Assembly (NCBI GenBank): GCA_015486095.1
Contig: WFSK01000223.1
Span: 1 to 7,061, forward strand
Origin: Thermotogae bacterium
GTDB taxonomy: Bacteria > Thermotogota > Thermotogae > B3-G13
DNA length: 7,061 nt
Direction of reading: 5' to 3'
Shown: positions 1 to 6,500 of the stretch, in pieces
How the letters are laid out: every line of letters begins with the position of its first letter
Numbering within the stretch: position 1 is the first letter of the stretch
Notes under the pieces: generated by a model
What the model saw: only the letters and a program-made list of their open reading frames with translations
Database searches by the model: none
Told to the model about the DNA's origin: nothing
Made by a program: the position numbers and the translations under genes

Positions 1-1271
1 CTTCAGAGGTGTTGGACACATTAGAAAGTGCAGCAAGAGAAATCTCTTATGGATTCGGATCGTTCATGGCGAATCTTAGACTGAAAAATGCCTACGAGGA
101 TCTCTTGGAGAATGTCAAAGATGCTTCTCGGGCATTCGATATACTCATTCCGAAAATTGCTCCTCGAATGGGGTGGTTTAGGCTGCATTCGCGGTTCTTT
201 CCACTCGATATGCCTCAGGGAGATTACCATAAGATCTTCGCAATAGATGAGGAAAACATAGGGGTGATCACGATCGACTCAGGGGGTGAAGGAGTCAAAG
301 GTGCACTCATAGCCATCTTCGTAGATAGGTATGTAACGAATAACCTGGTCGATAATATTTCTATCTTCTACGATCCTCTGAAATTCATTGAAAAGTTGAA
401 CAAATGTATCATGCATGAGTTAAAAGGAGCCATATCTAAGAATCTGAAGATCTGCTATCTCTTGCTTAAGACCTCCGAGTTCGAATTCTCGGTTGCTGTA
501 AAAGGAATGGATTGGGAATACGCTACTATAGTCGATAACAAAGTGAATTTTACACCTTTGAAACCCGACATCTTACATATTAGGAAGATAAATCCTCAAG
601 AATCCTTCCTCATTTACACCGATGGTTTATCTGAAAGTACAGAATTATTGTATTTACTGAACTTATCTCTATCTATCGAATCCAAATCTCTGTTCTCCAG
701 TTTGACCTCTGTTATAGAAGAACAGGTCTTAAAAAATTTAAGGGATGATATAACGGTCATCTTGATAGAGCAGGCTCCACCATACGAGATGAGATGGGTA
801 GGAAACACCCTTTTTGCTAATGTATTCGATAACAGACTTTACATAATATCTAACTTTGCGAGGAATTTTCTCGATGAGATCAAAACAAGACAACCGAGTT
901 TGAATATATCAAAACACTATCCTGTAATGATAGAGATGGTAACGAATGCAATAGAACATGGGAACCTGAGGCTAAATATACAGAAGGGTAGCATGGAATA
1001 TGCAGAGCTTTATACAAAACGTCTTAACGATCCTCGATATTCGCAAAAGCAGGTCAATGTTAGGGCAGAGTTAAAGAAAAACAGTGTAATTTATACCGTT
1101 AAGGACGATGGTGAAGGTTTCGATTGGCATGCATTCATCGCGCGTAATCCCACCCCGGAAGAATTATGGGGTATCCAGGGCAGAGGAATATACATAATCC
1201 GTGAGATGTCCGATGAAATACACTTTAACGATAAAGGAAATGAAATAACGGTAATGGTCTCGAACGAATGA
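1..1271 (+). CDS. GAF(partial)-PP2C/SpoIIE phosphatase-HATPase signalling protein, 5' truncated
   Basis: Residues are numbered from the first in-window start-like codon, GTG at 9. The frame stays open to the window edge, so this is probably not the true start. Residues 1-45 resemble the last helix of a GAF domain running into a signalling linker. Residues 46-255 form a PP2C/SpoIIE phosphatase: GDY at 71-73, IDSGGEGVKGAL at 89-100, YTDG at 203-206 and RDDIT at 245-249 carry the expected metal-binding aspartates. Residues 256-420 are a GHKL ATPase of the RsbW type. The N box is E309, N313, H317-G318-N319; the G1 box is DDGEGFD at 366-372; the G2 box is GRG at 391-393. Known relatives dephosphorylate STAS-domain anti-sigma antagonists, while the ATPase domain binds or phosphorylates partners; action here in the cytoplasm through partner switching is inferred. 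No STAS or sigma gene lies in the window. The TGA stop faces the stop of the next gene one base away. Confidence 0.9.
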   Translation, partial: SEVLDTLESAAREISYGFGSFMANLRLKNAYEDLLENVKDASRAFDILIPKIAPRMGWFRLHSRFFPLDMPQGDYHKIFAIDEENIGVITIDSGGEGVKGALIAIFVDRYVTNNLVDNISIFYDPLKFIEKLNKCIMHELKGAISKNLKICYLLLKTSEFEFSVAVKGMDWEYATIVDNKVNFTPLKPDILHIRKINPQESFLIYTDGLSESTELLYLLNLSLSIESKSLFSSLTSVIEEQVLKNLRDDITVILIEQAPPYEMRWVGNTLFANVFDNRLYIISNFARNFLDEIKTRQPSLNISKHYPVMIEMVTNAIEHGNLRLNIQKGSMEYAELYTKRLNDPRYSQKQVNVRAELKKNSVIYTVKDDGEGFDWHAFIARNPTPEELWGIQGRGIYIIREMSDEIHFNDKGNEITVMVSNE

Positions 1272-1272
1272 A

Positions 1273-3090
1273 TCAGATCCTCATCGCTACTGCATAACCT
1301 TCATGAGTTGCATCTACGATCTTCCCAATGGACCTTGCATCACCTATGATATAGCAGGGCCTATCATCAAAAGTAAAGGGTACATAAGGCTTGTTACCAA
1401 ATGCTGCTACAAGGGCATCACACTTTATCTTTTCTTTTTCGCCGTTATCCATGTTTTCTATTTCTATAACTCCATCCGCTATATCAATTATCTTTCTTCT
1501 CGTTAATATCCTTACTCCTTTCTCTCCTAATTCTCGGCATAGGGATTTTCTCGTTATCGTTTCCATACCCAAAGCTATATCATCCAGCATCTCAACTACG
1601 ATCACCTTATTCTTCTGTGCGAGAAAATTCGCCGTTTCACAACCAACGAGTCCACCTCCACCCACAACCACGATCTTGCTTTCCAGAACCGACTTTCCGA
1701 TAAGTATATCACTGTACTTATGAACCATACCCTTTATAAGAGGAAAAGGCACGAAAGGTCTTGCCCCAGTTGCCATTATCACCACATCTGGATTTAACTT
1801 CATAATATCCTCTTTTTCAGCATCCCCTTCATGGAAGTGTACATTCTTCCCCTCATTTATTACATTTTCATAATACTCCATCAACGCCTTTATCTTACTC
1901 TTACCGGGTGGCATCATGGCAAGATTTAGCTGACCGCCGAATTCTTTACAGAAGAGATGTACCTCATGTCCTCGCTTTACAGATATCCTTGTCGCTTCCA
2001 GACCAGCCGGACCACAGCCAACCACGGCAACAACTTTTTTCTCAAATGCCGGCACGATTTCCTCTTCGTTGCCAACGTTAGGATTTACACCACATCTTAT
2101 TGCCGTATCTTCATCGTGTCTCGCTTTGATACATTCGCTGCACCCAATGCACCGTCTTATAAGATTTTCCTTCCCTTCTCTTACTTTGTTCACCCAATCG
2201 GGATCAGCGATCAATGCCCTGCCGAGAACCACGAGATCTGCTTGCTCCTCCAGTATCCTTTCCGCAACTTCGGGTGTTCTTATAACACCCACTGCTGCGA
2301 CTGGTACAGGTAGTGGCTTGATCCCTTTTGCGAGATATGCACGCCAACCCTCCGTATAAGGCATAGGTTCGAGTCTCTTCTCTTTAGGGCCAAGTCCAAC
2401 ATCCGCCTGTATCATATCGTATCCAGCCTTTGCGAGGACATTCGCTATCCTCTTCCCCTCCTTTAGATCTATTCCACCATCTTTAAAGTCATTAGTTGCC
2501 AATCTTATACTCACGGGAAAGTCCCATCCACATTTCTCTGCTATTCTCTTCCTTATCTTAACAGCGAATCTCGTTCTTTCACCCCACTTGTCCTTACGAT
2601 GGTTCGTCAGAGGTGATAAGAATCGATTCACGAGGAGACCATGTGCTCCCTGAATTTCAACCATATCGAAACCCGCATCTTTTGCGATCTCCGCACCGAG
2701 TACGTATTTTTCGATGAGGCCCTCTATCTCACCTTCCGATAGCAGATCAACGCCTTTATCTTCATAGCCTGGATGAGCGAGTTCGACAGCACACTTGACA
2801 CCATATTCATGTATCTTATCCACCAATCTTTTCCATCCGGGAAGGAATTCATACGAATCTATTCTCGCTTCGAATTTGCCATGCTTTCCTTTTGGATAAT
2901 CTATACAAGAATTCTCAACGATTATAAGTGCAACTCCACCCTTCGCACGTCGGACATAATGATTTATAAATTTGTCCGTTAGACTCCCATCTTCTTCTGC
3001 AAAATTAGTCGATATAGGAGGAAAGATCGTTCGATTCTTCAAGAAAAGGTTACCGATCTTCACTGGTTCAAATAATCTCTCGTAATTCAT
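1273..3090 (-). CDS. NADH:flavin oxidoreductase, FadH/trimethylamine-dehydrogenase class (FMN, 4Fe-4S, FAD)
   Basis: A complete 605-residue protein starts at an ATG with a GGAGGT site five bases upstream. Residues 1-310 form an old-yellow-enzyme TIM barrel that should bind FMN, with a phosphate-binding end around 264-290 (AAVGVI to VVLGRAL). Cysteines 314, 317, 320 and 333 have C-x2-C-x2-C-x12-C spacing. As I recall, this is the trimethylamine dehydrogenase pattern rather than the E. coli FadH one (x2, x3, x11), and should hold a 4Fe-4S cluster. VVGCGPAG at 356-363 is a dinucleotide-binding site, VVGGGGLVG at 475-483 is a second, and ATGA at 440-443 and IGDA at 582-585 complete the flavoprotein fold. 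Related enzymes reduce unsaturated acyl-CoAs or enoates with NAD(P)H, or demethylate amines; the substrate here is unknown. The barrel is compact: only about 12 residues separate AHPG (105-108) from SEGEIEGL. The position usually held by the catalytic Tyr reads Leu152. The protein is probably cytoplasmic and transcribed alone from its own promoter. Confidence 0.92.
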   Translation of the reverse strand: MNYERLFEPVKIGNLFLKNRTIFPPISTNFAEEDGSLTDKFINHYVRRAKGGVALIIVENSCIDYPKGKHGKFEARIDSYEFLPGWKRLVDKIHEYGVKCAVELAHPGYEDKGVDLLSEGEIEGLIEKYVLGAEIAKDAGFDMVEIQGAHGLLVNRFLSPLTNHRKDKWGERTRFAVKIRKRIAEKCGWDFPVSIRLATNDFKDGGIDLKEGKRIANVLAKAGYDMIQADVGLGPKEKRLEPMPYTEGWRAYLAKGIKPLPVPVAAVGVIRTPEVAERILEEQADLVVLGRALIADPDWVNKVREGKENLIRRCIGCSECIKARHDEDTAIRCGVNPNVGNEEEIVPAFEKKVVAVVGCGPAGLEATRISVKRGHEVHLFCKEFGGQLNLAMMPPGKSKIKALMEYYENVINEGKNVHFHEGDAEKEDIMKLNPDVVIMATGARPFVPFPLIKGMVHKYSDILIGKSVLESKIVVVGGGGLVGCETANFLAQKNKVIVVEMLDDIALGMETITRKSLCRELGEKGVRILTRRKIIDIADGVIEIENMDNGEKEKIKCDALVAAFGNKPYVPFTFDDRPCYIIGDARSIGKIVDATHEGYAVAMRI

Positions 3091-3095
3091 CTCAC

Positions 3096-3101
3096 ACCTC
3101 C
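3096..3101 (-). promoter_or_regulatory. Shine-Dalgarno site of the flavin oxidoreductase gene
   Basis: On the minus strand GGAGGT stands five bases (GTGAG) before the ATG at 3090. It supports this start and shows that strong SD sites with about 5-base spacing are used in this genome. Confidence 0.85.
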
Positions 3102-3119
3102 ATACAATTTACTGCTTCC

Positions 3120-3135
3120 ATTTATGTATTTATGT
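3120..3135 (-). repeat. Tandem 8-bp repeat in the 5' leader of the oxidoreductase gene
   Basis: ATTTATGT occurs twice in direct tandem on the + strand (ACATAAAT twice on the transcribed minus strand). It lies about 10-27 bases past the transcription start predicted from the promoter at 3153-3181. It could be a repressor-binding site or simply AT-rich leader; nothing else supports a role. Confidence 0.4.
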
Positions 3136-3152
3136 TCATTAAAGCATAGAAG

Positions 3153-3181
3153 ATTATACTTACAGTCTCCCTTTTTGTCAA
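3153..3181 (-). promoter_or_regulatory. Consensus sigma-70-type promoter for the flavin oxidoreductase
   Basis: Read on the minus strand, TTGACA (3181-3176) is followed after exactly 17 bases by TATAAT (3158-3153). Both hexamers match the consensus at every position. A start near 3146 would give a leader of roughly 55 bases ending in the GGAGGT site. Such a perfect match suggests strong basal transcription by the housekeeping sigma factor, possibly held back by a repressor; repression is inference. Confidence 0.85.
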
Positions 3182-3201
3182 GCGCACGAAGGCTGTATAA
3201 T
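3175..3201 (+). promoter_or_regulatory. Candidate divergent promoter sharing its -35 region
   Basis: On the + strand TTGTCA (3175-3180) is followed by TATAAT (3196-3201), but with a short 15-base spacer. The -35 hexamer overlaps the -35 of the opposite promoter almost completely, so polymerase could occupy only one at a time. If used, it would start near 3208 and make a leader of about 325 bases before the large envelope gene. The short spacer makes this only a candidate. Confidence 0.4.
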
Positions 3202-3230
3202 GAAAAAGGTTGATAGAGTGATTGAGGTAA

Positions 3231-3266
3231 AGCGTATTGTTGTTTCGAGGCAGGTGTGAGCGTATT
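3231..3266. repeat. Direct repeat AGCGTATT, 28 bases apart
   Basis: AGCGTATT occurs at 3231-3238 and again at 3259-3266, 28 bases start to start. Both copies lie just downstream of the + strand candidate promoter, where paired protein-binding sites would be plausible. An eight-base match in a short region may also be chance. Confidence 0.3.
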
Positions 3267-3273
3267 TTATACT

Positions 3274-3305
3274 CGATTCGGTTGGTTTTGCATCAGACCG
3301 AATCG
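3274..3305. repeat. Perfect 9-bp inverted repeat
   Basis: CGATTCGGT (3274-3282) and ACCGAATCG (3297-3305) are perfect reverse complements around a 14-base loop. As RNA this would be a stable stem-loop; as DNA the half-site centres are 23 bases apart, about two helical turns, which would also suit a dimeric regulator. Confidence 0.65.
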
Positions 3306-3339
3306 TTGAAGGAGAGAAAAAAGTCTTGTTTAGATCTTC

Positions 3340-3354
3340 ATCAACACAGTTGAT
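3340..3354. repeat. Short hairpin, 6-bp stem with triloop
   Basis: ATCAAC (3340-3345) and GTTGAT (3349-3354) flank the loop ACA. On the minus strand a T-rich run follows only after about 20 bases, so it is not a standard terminator in either direction. Confidence 0.4.
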
Positions 3355-3375
3355 ATAGAGCCATCCCGTAACGTT

Positions 3376-3435
3376 ATTCACCTTCGGTGAATCGGACATG
3401 AGTAAAACTCCATGAGGCAGTCCTGAAGTCCGTTC
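3376..3435. repeat. Two mutually exclusive stems (possible RNA switch)
   Basis: ATTCACC (3376-3382) and GGTGAAT (3386-3392) make a 7-bp hairpin closed by TTC. The 3' arm of that hairpin overlaps a second stem: GAATCGGAC (3389-3397) pairs with GTCCGTTC (3428-3435) through eight base pairs with one bulged T. The two stems share bases 3389-3392, so they cannot both form fully. That geometry is what a conformational switch would have, but no ligand or conserved core is recognisable. Confidence 0.35.
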
Positions 3436-3441
3436 GTGATG

Positions 3442-3461
3442 ATCTGTGCGAATTCGCAGAT
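3442..3461. repeat. 12-bp perfect palindrome with flanking arms
   Basis: TGCGAATTCGCA at 3447-3458 is its own reverse complement. ATC (3442-3444) and GAT (3459-3461) extend the symmetry outside a two-base asymmetry. It is centred about 54 bases upstream of the TATAAT at 3504, a typical position for an activator or operator site. As RNA it would form only a small hairpin. Confidence 0.45.
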
Positions 3462-3503
3462 AAGTAACGATCAAAAGTGAAAGGAAAAGGTTCTCTTTGG
3501 CAG

Positions 3504-3509
3504 TATAAT
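3504..3509 (+). promoter_or_regulatory. Candidate -10 box of the large envelope protein gene
   Basis: A consensus TATAAT lies 25 bases before the ATG at 3535 and would give a leader of only about 19 bases. No recognisable -35 hexamer stands 16-18 bases upstream (the region reads GAAAGGAAAAGG) and there is no TGn extension. If it is a promoter, it may need an activator, perhaps at the palindrome at 3447-3458. Confidence 0.45.
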
Positions 3510-3525
3510 ATTGAGCGAATACAAA

Positions 3526-3534
3526 GAGGGAGGT
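3526..3534 (+). promoter_or_regulatory. Shine-Dalgarno site with unusual spacing before the envelope protein gene
   Basis: GAGGGAGGT abuts the ATG at 3535. The best match, GGAGGT at 3529-3534, touches the ATG with no spacer. The weaker GAGG at 3526-3529 has a normal five-base spacer. Alternatively GGAGGT serves an ATT start at 3541, six bases away, which would shorten the signal peptide by two residues. ATG with GAGG is the simpler reading. Confidence 0.6.
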
Positions 3535-6500
3535 ATGGTCATTAAACGTCTTTTCTCTCTGATCTTTTTGCTGCTTTTCTCCGCTATCTCCATGATCTTC
3601 GGTCTGGAGATGAACGATGGTAAACTCAGTTTAAAGGGTGAGAAGAGTTGGAGTATATCCTACACATCGACTGACTTAGGAACTCTTTTCTCTTCTTTTC
3701 CTATGGGTTTCACTCTTGAACAAGCCTTGAAGATAGATTTGAAGGGTTACATAACCGATAACATAGATATAGATGCTCATTTCGATGACCAGATCCCTGC
3801 CTCCCAACATCTCACTATAGGATTTACGAAAGATTCGTTCAACGCCCTGTTCGGAGATTTCACTGCAGACGTAGGAAAGGAAAATCCTTTCATTTCATAT
3901 AAGAGACGTGTTAAGGGTTTAGGAATGAGTTGGAAAGATAAAACCAGTTCTGCTGATTTCTTTGCAAGTATAGAAGAGGGAGAACCTCATTCGAAGATAT
4001 TTTATGGGACGACTTGTCATGCCGCTGTTAAATTTACATCAAAAGATGAAACTGGCGAAGAAATGCCGTATGAAACGAATATCAAGGGCCTTTACCATAT
4101 GACACTCTCTTCCACGTATATCGCAGGGATCACAGATGTAGAATTCCAGTTCACCACTTCCTATGCATTCGAAGAATTCTTAAGAAATTATAAACTCGAT
4201 GTACTCTTCGATTTTCATTCACCATCCGGTACACCTGCTAATGGTGATGCACCTTCCATATCGAATAAACCAATCGTGTCTCTTCCTCTTTCCTCATACA
4301 GCGTATTGGACGGAGAGCTTATCTTAAACCACACTCCATCTTTTATCTTGAGAAACATCATAAAGACACTTATACAAGAGTACAATGAATATTGGGGATT
4401 AGAAGGTGGGAATGAAGTGAAGTATCTCGATGAAACGATGGATAGCGATTTTTTAAATGAGATCTTATCCAGATATTCCCACATCGTAGTCAGCGGTACG
4501 AAGTATCCAGCCGAGCCATCCGCATATAAAAGAGGAAACTTCTATTATCTTGGAAGGAGTAATGTGTTGAGAGGTAGTGTGAATGCTACTCTCACAATAA
4601 ACGGTAAGAGATATTCCAGCGATGCCCTAACAGAATTGGACATGAAAGTATATTACGACGAAGGATATATATACTTTTCTTCTCAACTCTATAACCTCTT
4701 CGGTGAATCACTCGATGACGATGCGATACAGGTGTCGTTTAAGTACCCCCGTTCTTCGAGTATGTTTTCCTTAGGTTTTAATGTTATCTCGAAAAGCGAG
4801 CACGTCTATCTGAATTCCAAACTCTTAAAGAGAGATATCGATTACACGATAGACTATGAAACTGGGACACTGCTCATACTCGTTCCTCTTCTCGAAACTG
4901 ATGTGATAAAGGTGGATTACGAGACGTTTAGAAGAGGTTTGGGGGCACAGAATTATTATAATAGGTTGGTGGCGGGGGGAAGCATTTCAAAGCAATTGGT
5001 CCTCGGTACACTCCAACTCGAAGGCAGTGTATCCGGCATATACTCATCGGATCTCGCTCTTTCTGAAGACCCCACCGTGCCAATAATGCCAAATACGCAC
5101 TCGGTAATCGGATTGAATGGCAAGTTGTGCTGGAAAGGATTGAAAATTGGGTACGCATGGGCTCTCAGTTATGACCTATTCCCAGATGGTAAGAATGCAA
5201 AACCCTATGCCTTGAATTCCATAACGGGTATAACTTCTGCAAAGGGACTACTCTTCTTTGCAACCGGCAATGGATTAGCAATATATAATGACGTTGCTTC
5301 TACCTCTACCAGATGGCAAATTATCGAGGCAAAGGATGGCCTTCCCTCAAGCACCATCAATACCGTTGCGGCAACGAATGATTTCGTGTTAGTAGGCACC
5401 AACAACGGCTTGGCATTCATATCGCTATCCGATTTTACCCCCGACTCTACCGATTGGTATACGTTCTTCAAAAGGGACATATATGGAAATACCAATTGGA
5501 AGGTCATACACAGGAGCAATGGACTGCCGAATGAAATGGTAGAGTCCATATCTTTCTTTGGAGACAAGATATATCTTGGTACGGGAAATGGCATCGCTGT
5601 CATCTCTTTAGCGAATTTAACGAACGGAAAAGATATCAGAGAAAAGTATCTGTATAATGAAATAACTCCCTTCATTGTGAAAGATTTGGTGGTCAAGGAC
5701 GAGGATACCATCTATCTCATACACAATCGCACTATGTACATCTATAAGATAGGAGAGAATGCAATATCGAAGCTGGATTGCGCTGCTCCTGTAAACATCG
5801 TTAAATCCCTAAAAGATGGTATATTTGCGGGAACGACGAAAGGTTTGGTAAGGATAACCGACGATGCCACTGCTCTAATTTATCCCGGTGTAAATATCTT
5901 GGATGTTGTGGATTATGATGCAACACGAGTCCTGGTAACCGACGAGGCTGTTATATATTATGGGAAAAAATATCTGGCTGGTAAGGAGATAGATATGGCA
6001 TATAGCACGGGAAAGGATTTGTGGTTTGGTACGAAAGGTGGAGATGTATATTACTCTCTCGAAGGAGAAGAATTCTCCAATTCTACAACTGGTATACCGA
6101 AAGAAGATGTGCACAGATACAAGGAACTCGAACCGCATGCCGCCAATATCGATGTCGGTCAGGCATTCAAAGGAACACTTTCCTTCCCAATAGGAGGCTG
6201 GAGTGTAAATGGTAACGTTTACTACGCTGATGATTCTTATCATGCAGTACAGAATAGGGTAGAGAAAGGAAGATTAGACTACTCTGCTTCCGCAAGAGGT
6301 GTACTCTGGGACCTCGGCAAATTGGAGATCTTATCTTCATATTCTACAAAGGCATCTTCTGATGTGGAAAGATGGAGAATGGAATTCGCATTATCTCCCA
6401 ATTCTACTGCATTCTATATACCCGATACCTTGACATACGGATTTGAAAAAGAAGGAACTGTAACGACACATAGGATCAAGAGTATCTTTAGAGATGGAAG

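Larger units (their letters stand above)
3202..3503 (+). other. Gene-free structured stretch: possible leader RNA or small RNA
   Basis: I find no convincing protein gene here. The stretch holds a direct repeat (3231-3266) and a run of inverted repeats (3274-3305, 3340-3354, 3376-3392, 3389-3435, 3442-3461). It starts just after a + strand TATAAT and ends at another. I looked for hallmark motifs of RNase P RNA, tmRNA, SRP RNA and the commoner riboswitches (TPP, SAM, cobalamin, c-di-GMP, T-box) and saw none. No hairpin is followed by a T run on the + strand, so no intrinsic terminator is evident. It could be a long 5' untranslated region, a free-standing small RNA, or a set of protein operators. 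A 98-codon open frame on the minus strand also crosses it and looks spurious. Confidence 0.4.

Noticed and set aside
1391..2359. Plus-strand open frames opposite the oxidoreductase gene
   Set aside because: They are antisense shadows of a fully conserved enzyme and have low-complexity Ser/Thr/Pro-rich products.
3200..3259. A 19-codon + strand frame (MKKVDRVIEVKR...) with GAAGG seven bases upstream
   Set aside because: Its ATG overlaps the candidate TATAAT at 3196-3201, so the promoter and this start cannot both be right. It is very short and has no further support. It could be a leader peptide or gene remnant if transcribed from further upstream.
3313..3354. A minus-strand hairpin (3340-3354) followed by a T run (3315-3320) as a possible terminator
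   Set aside because: About 20 bases separate the stem from the T run and the stem is only six pairs, so it does not fit an intrinsic terminator.
3178..3474. A 98-codon minus-strand open frame filling the intergenic region, with an internal ATG at about 3402 preceded by GGAG
   Set aside because: The product is Ser/Thr-rich with no recognisable fold, it would end inside the -35 box of the next gene, and it crosses all the inverted repeats. It is most likely a chance frame, although a hypothetical gene cannot be excluded.
3202..3503. Known RNA genes or riboswitches in the intergenic region
   Set aside because: No hallmark sequences of RNase P RNA, tmRNA, SRP RNA, T-box, or TPP, SAM, cobalamin or c-di-GMP riboswitches could be matched by eye. 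A covariance-model search would be decisive.
4215..6243. Several minus-strand open frames of 76-168 codons within the envelope protein gene
   Set aside because: They lie wholly inside a continuous 1175-codon + frame with clear protein features and show no family motifs or ribosome binding sites of their own.
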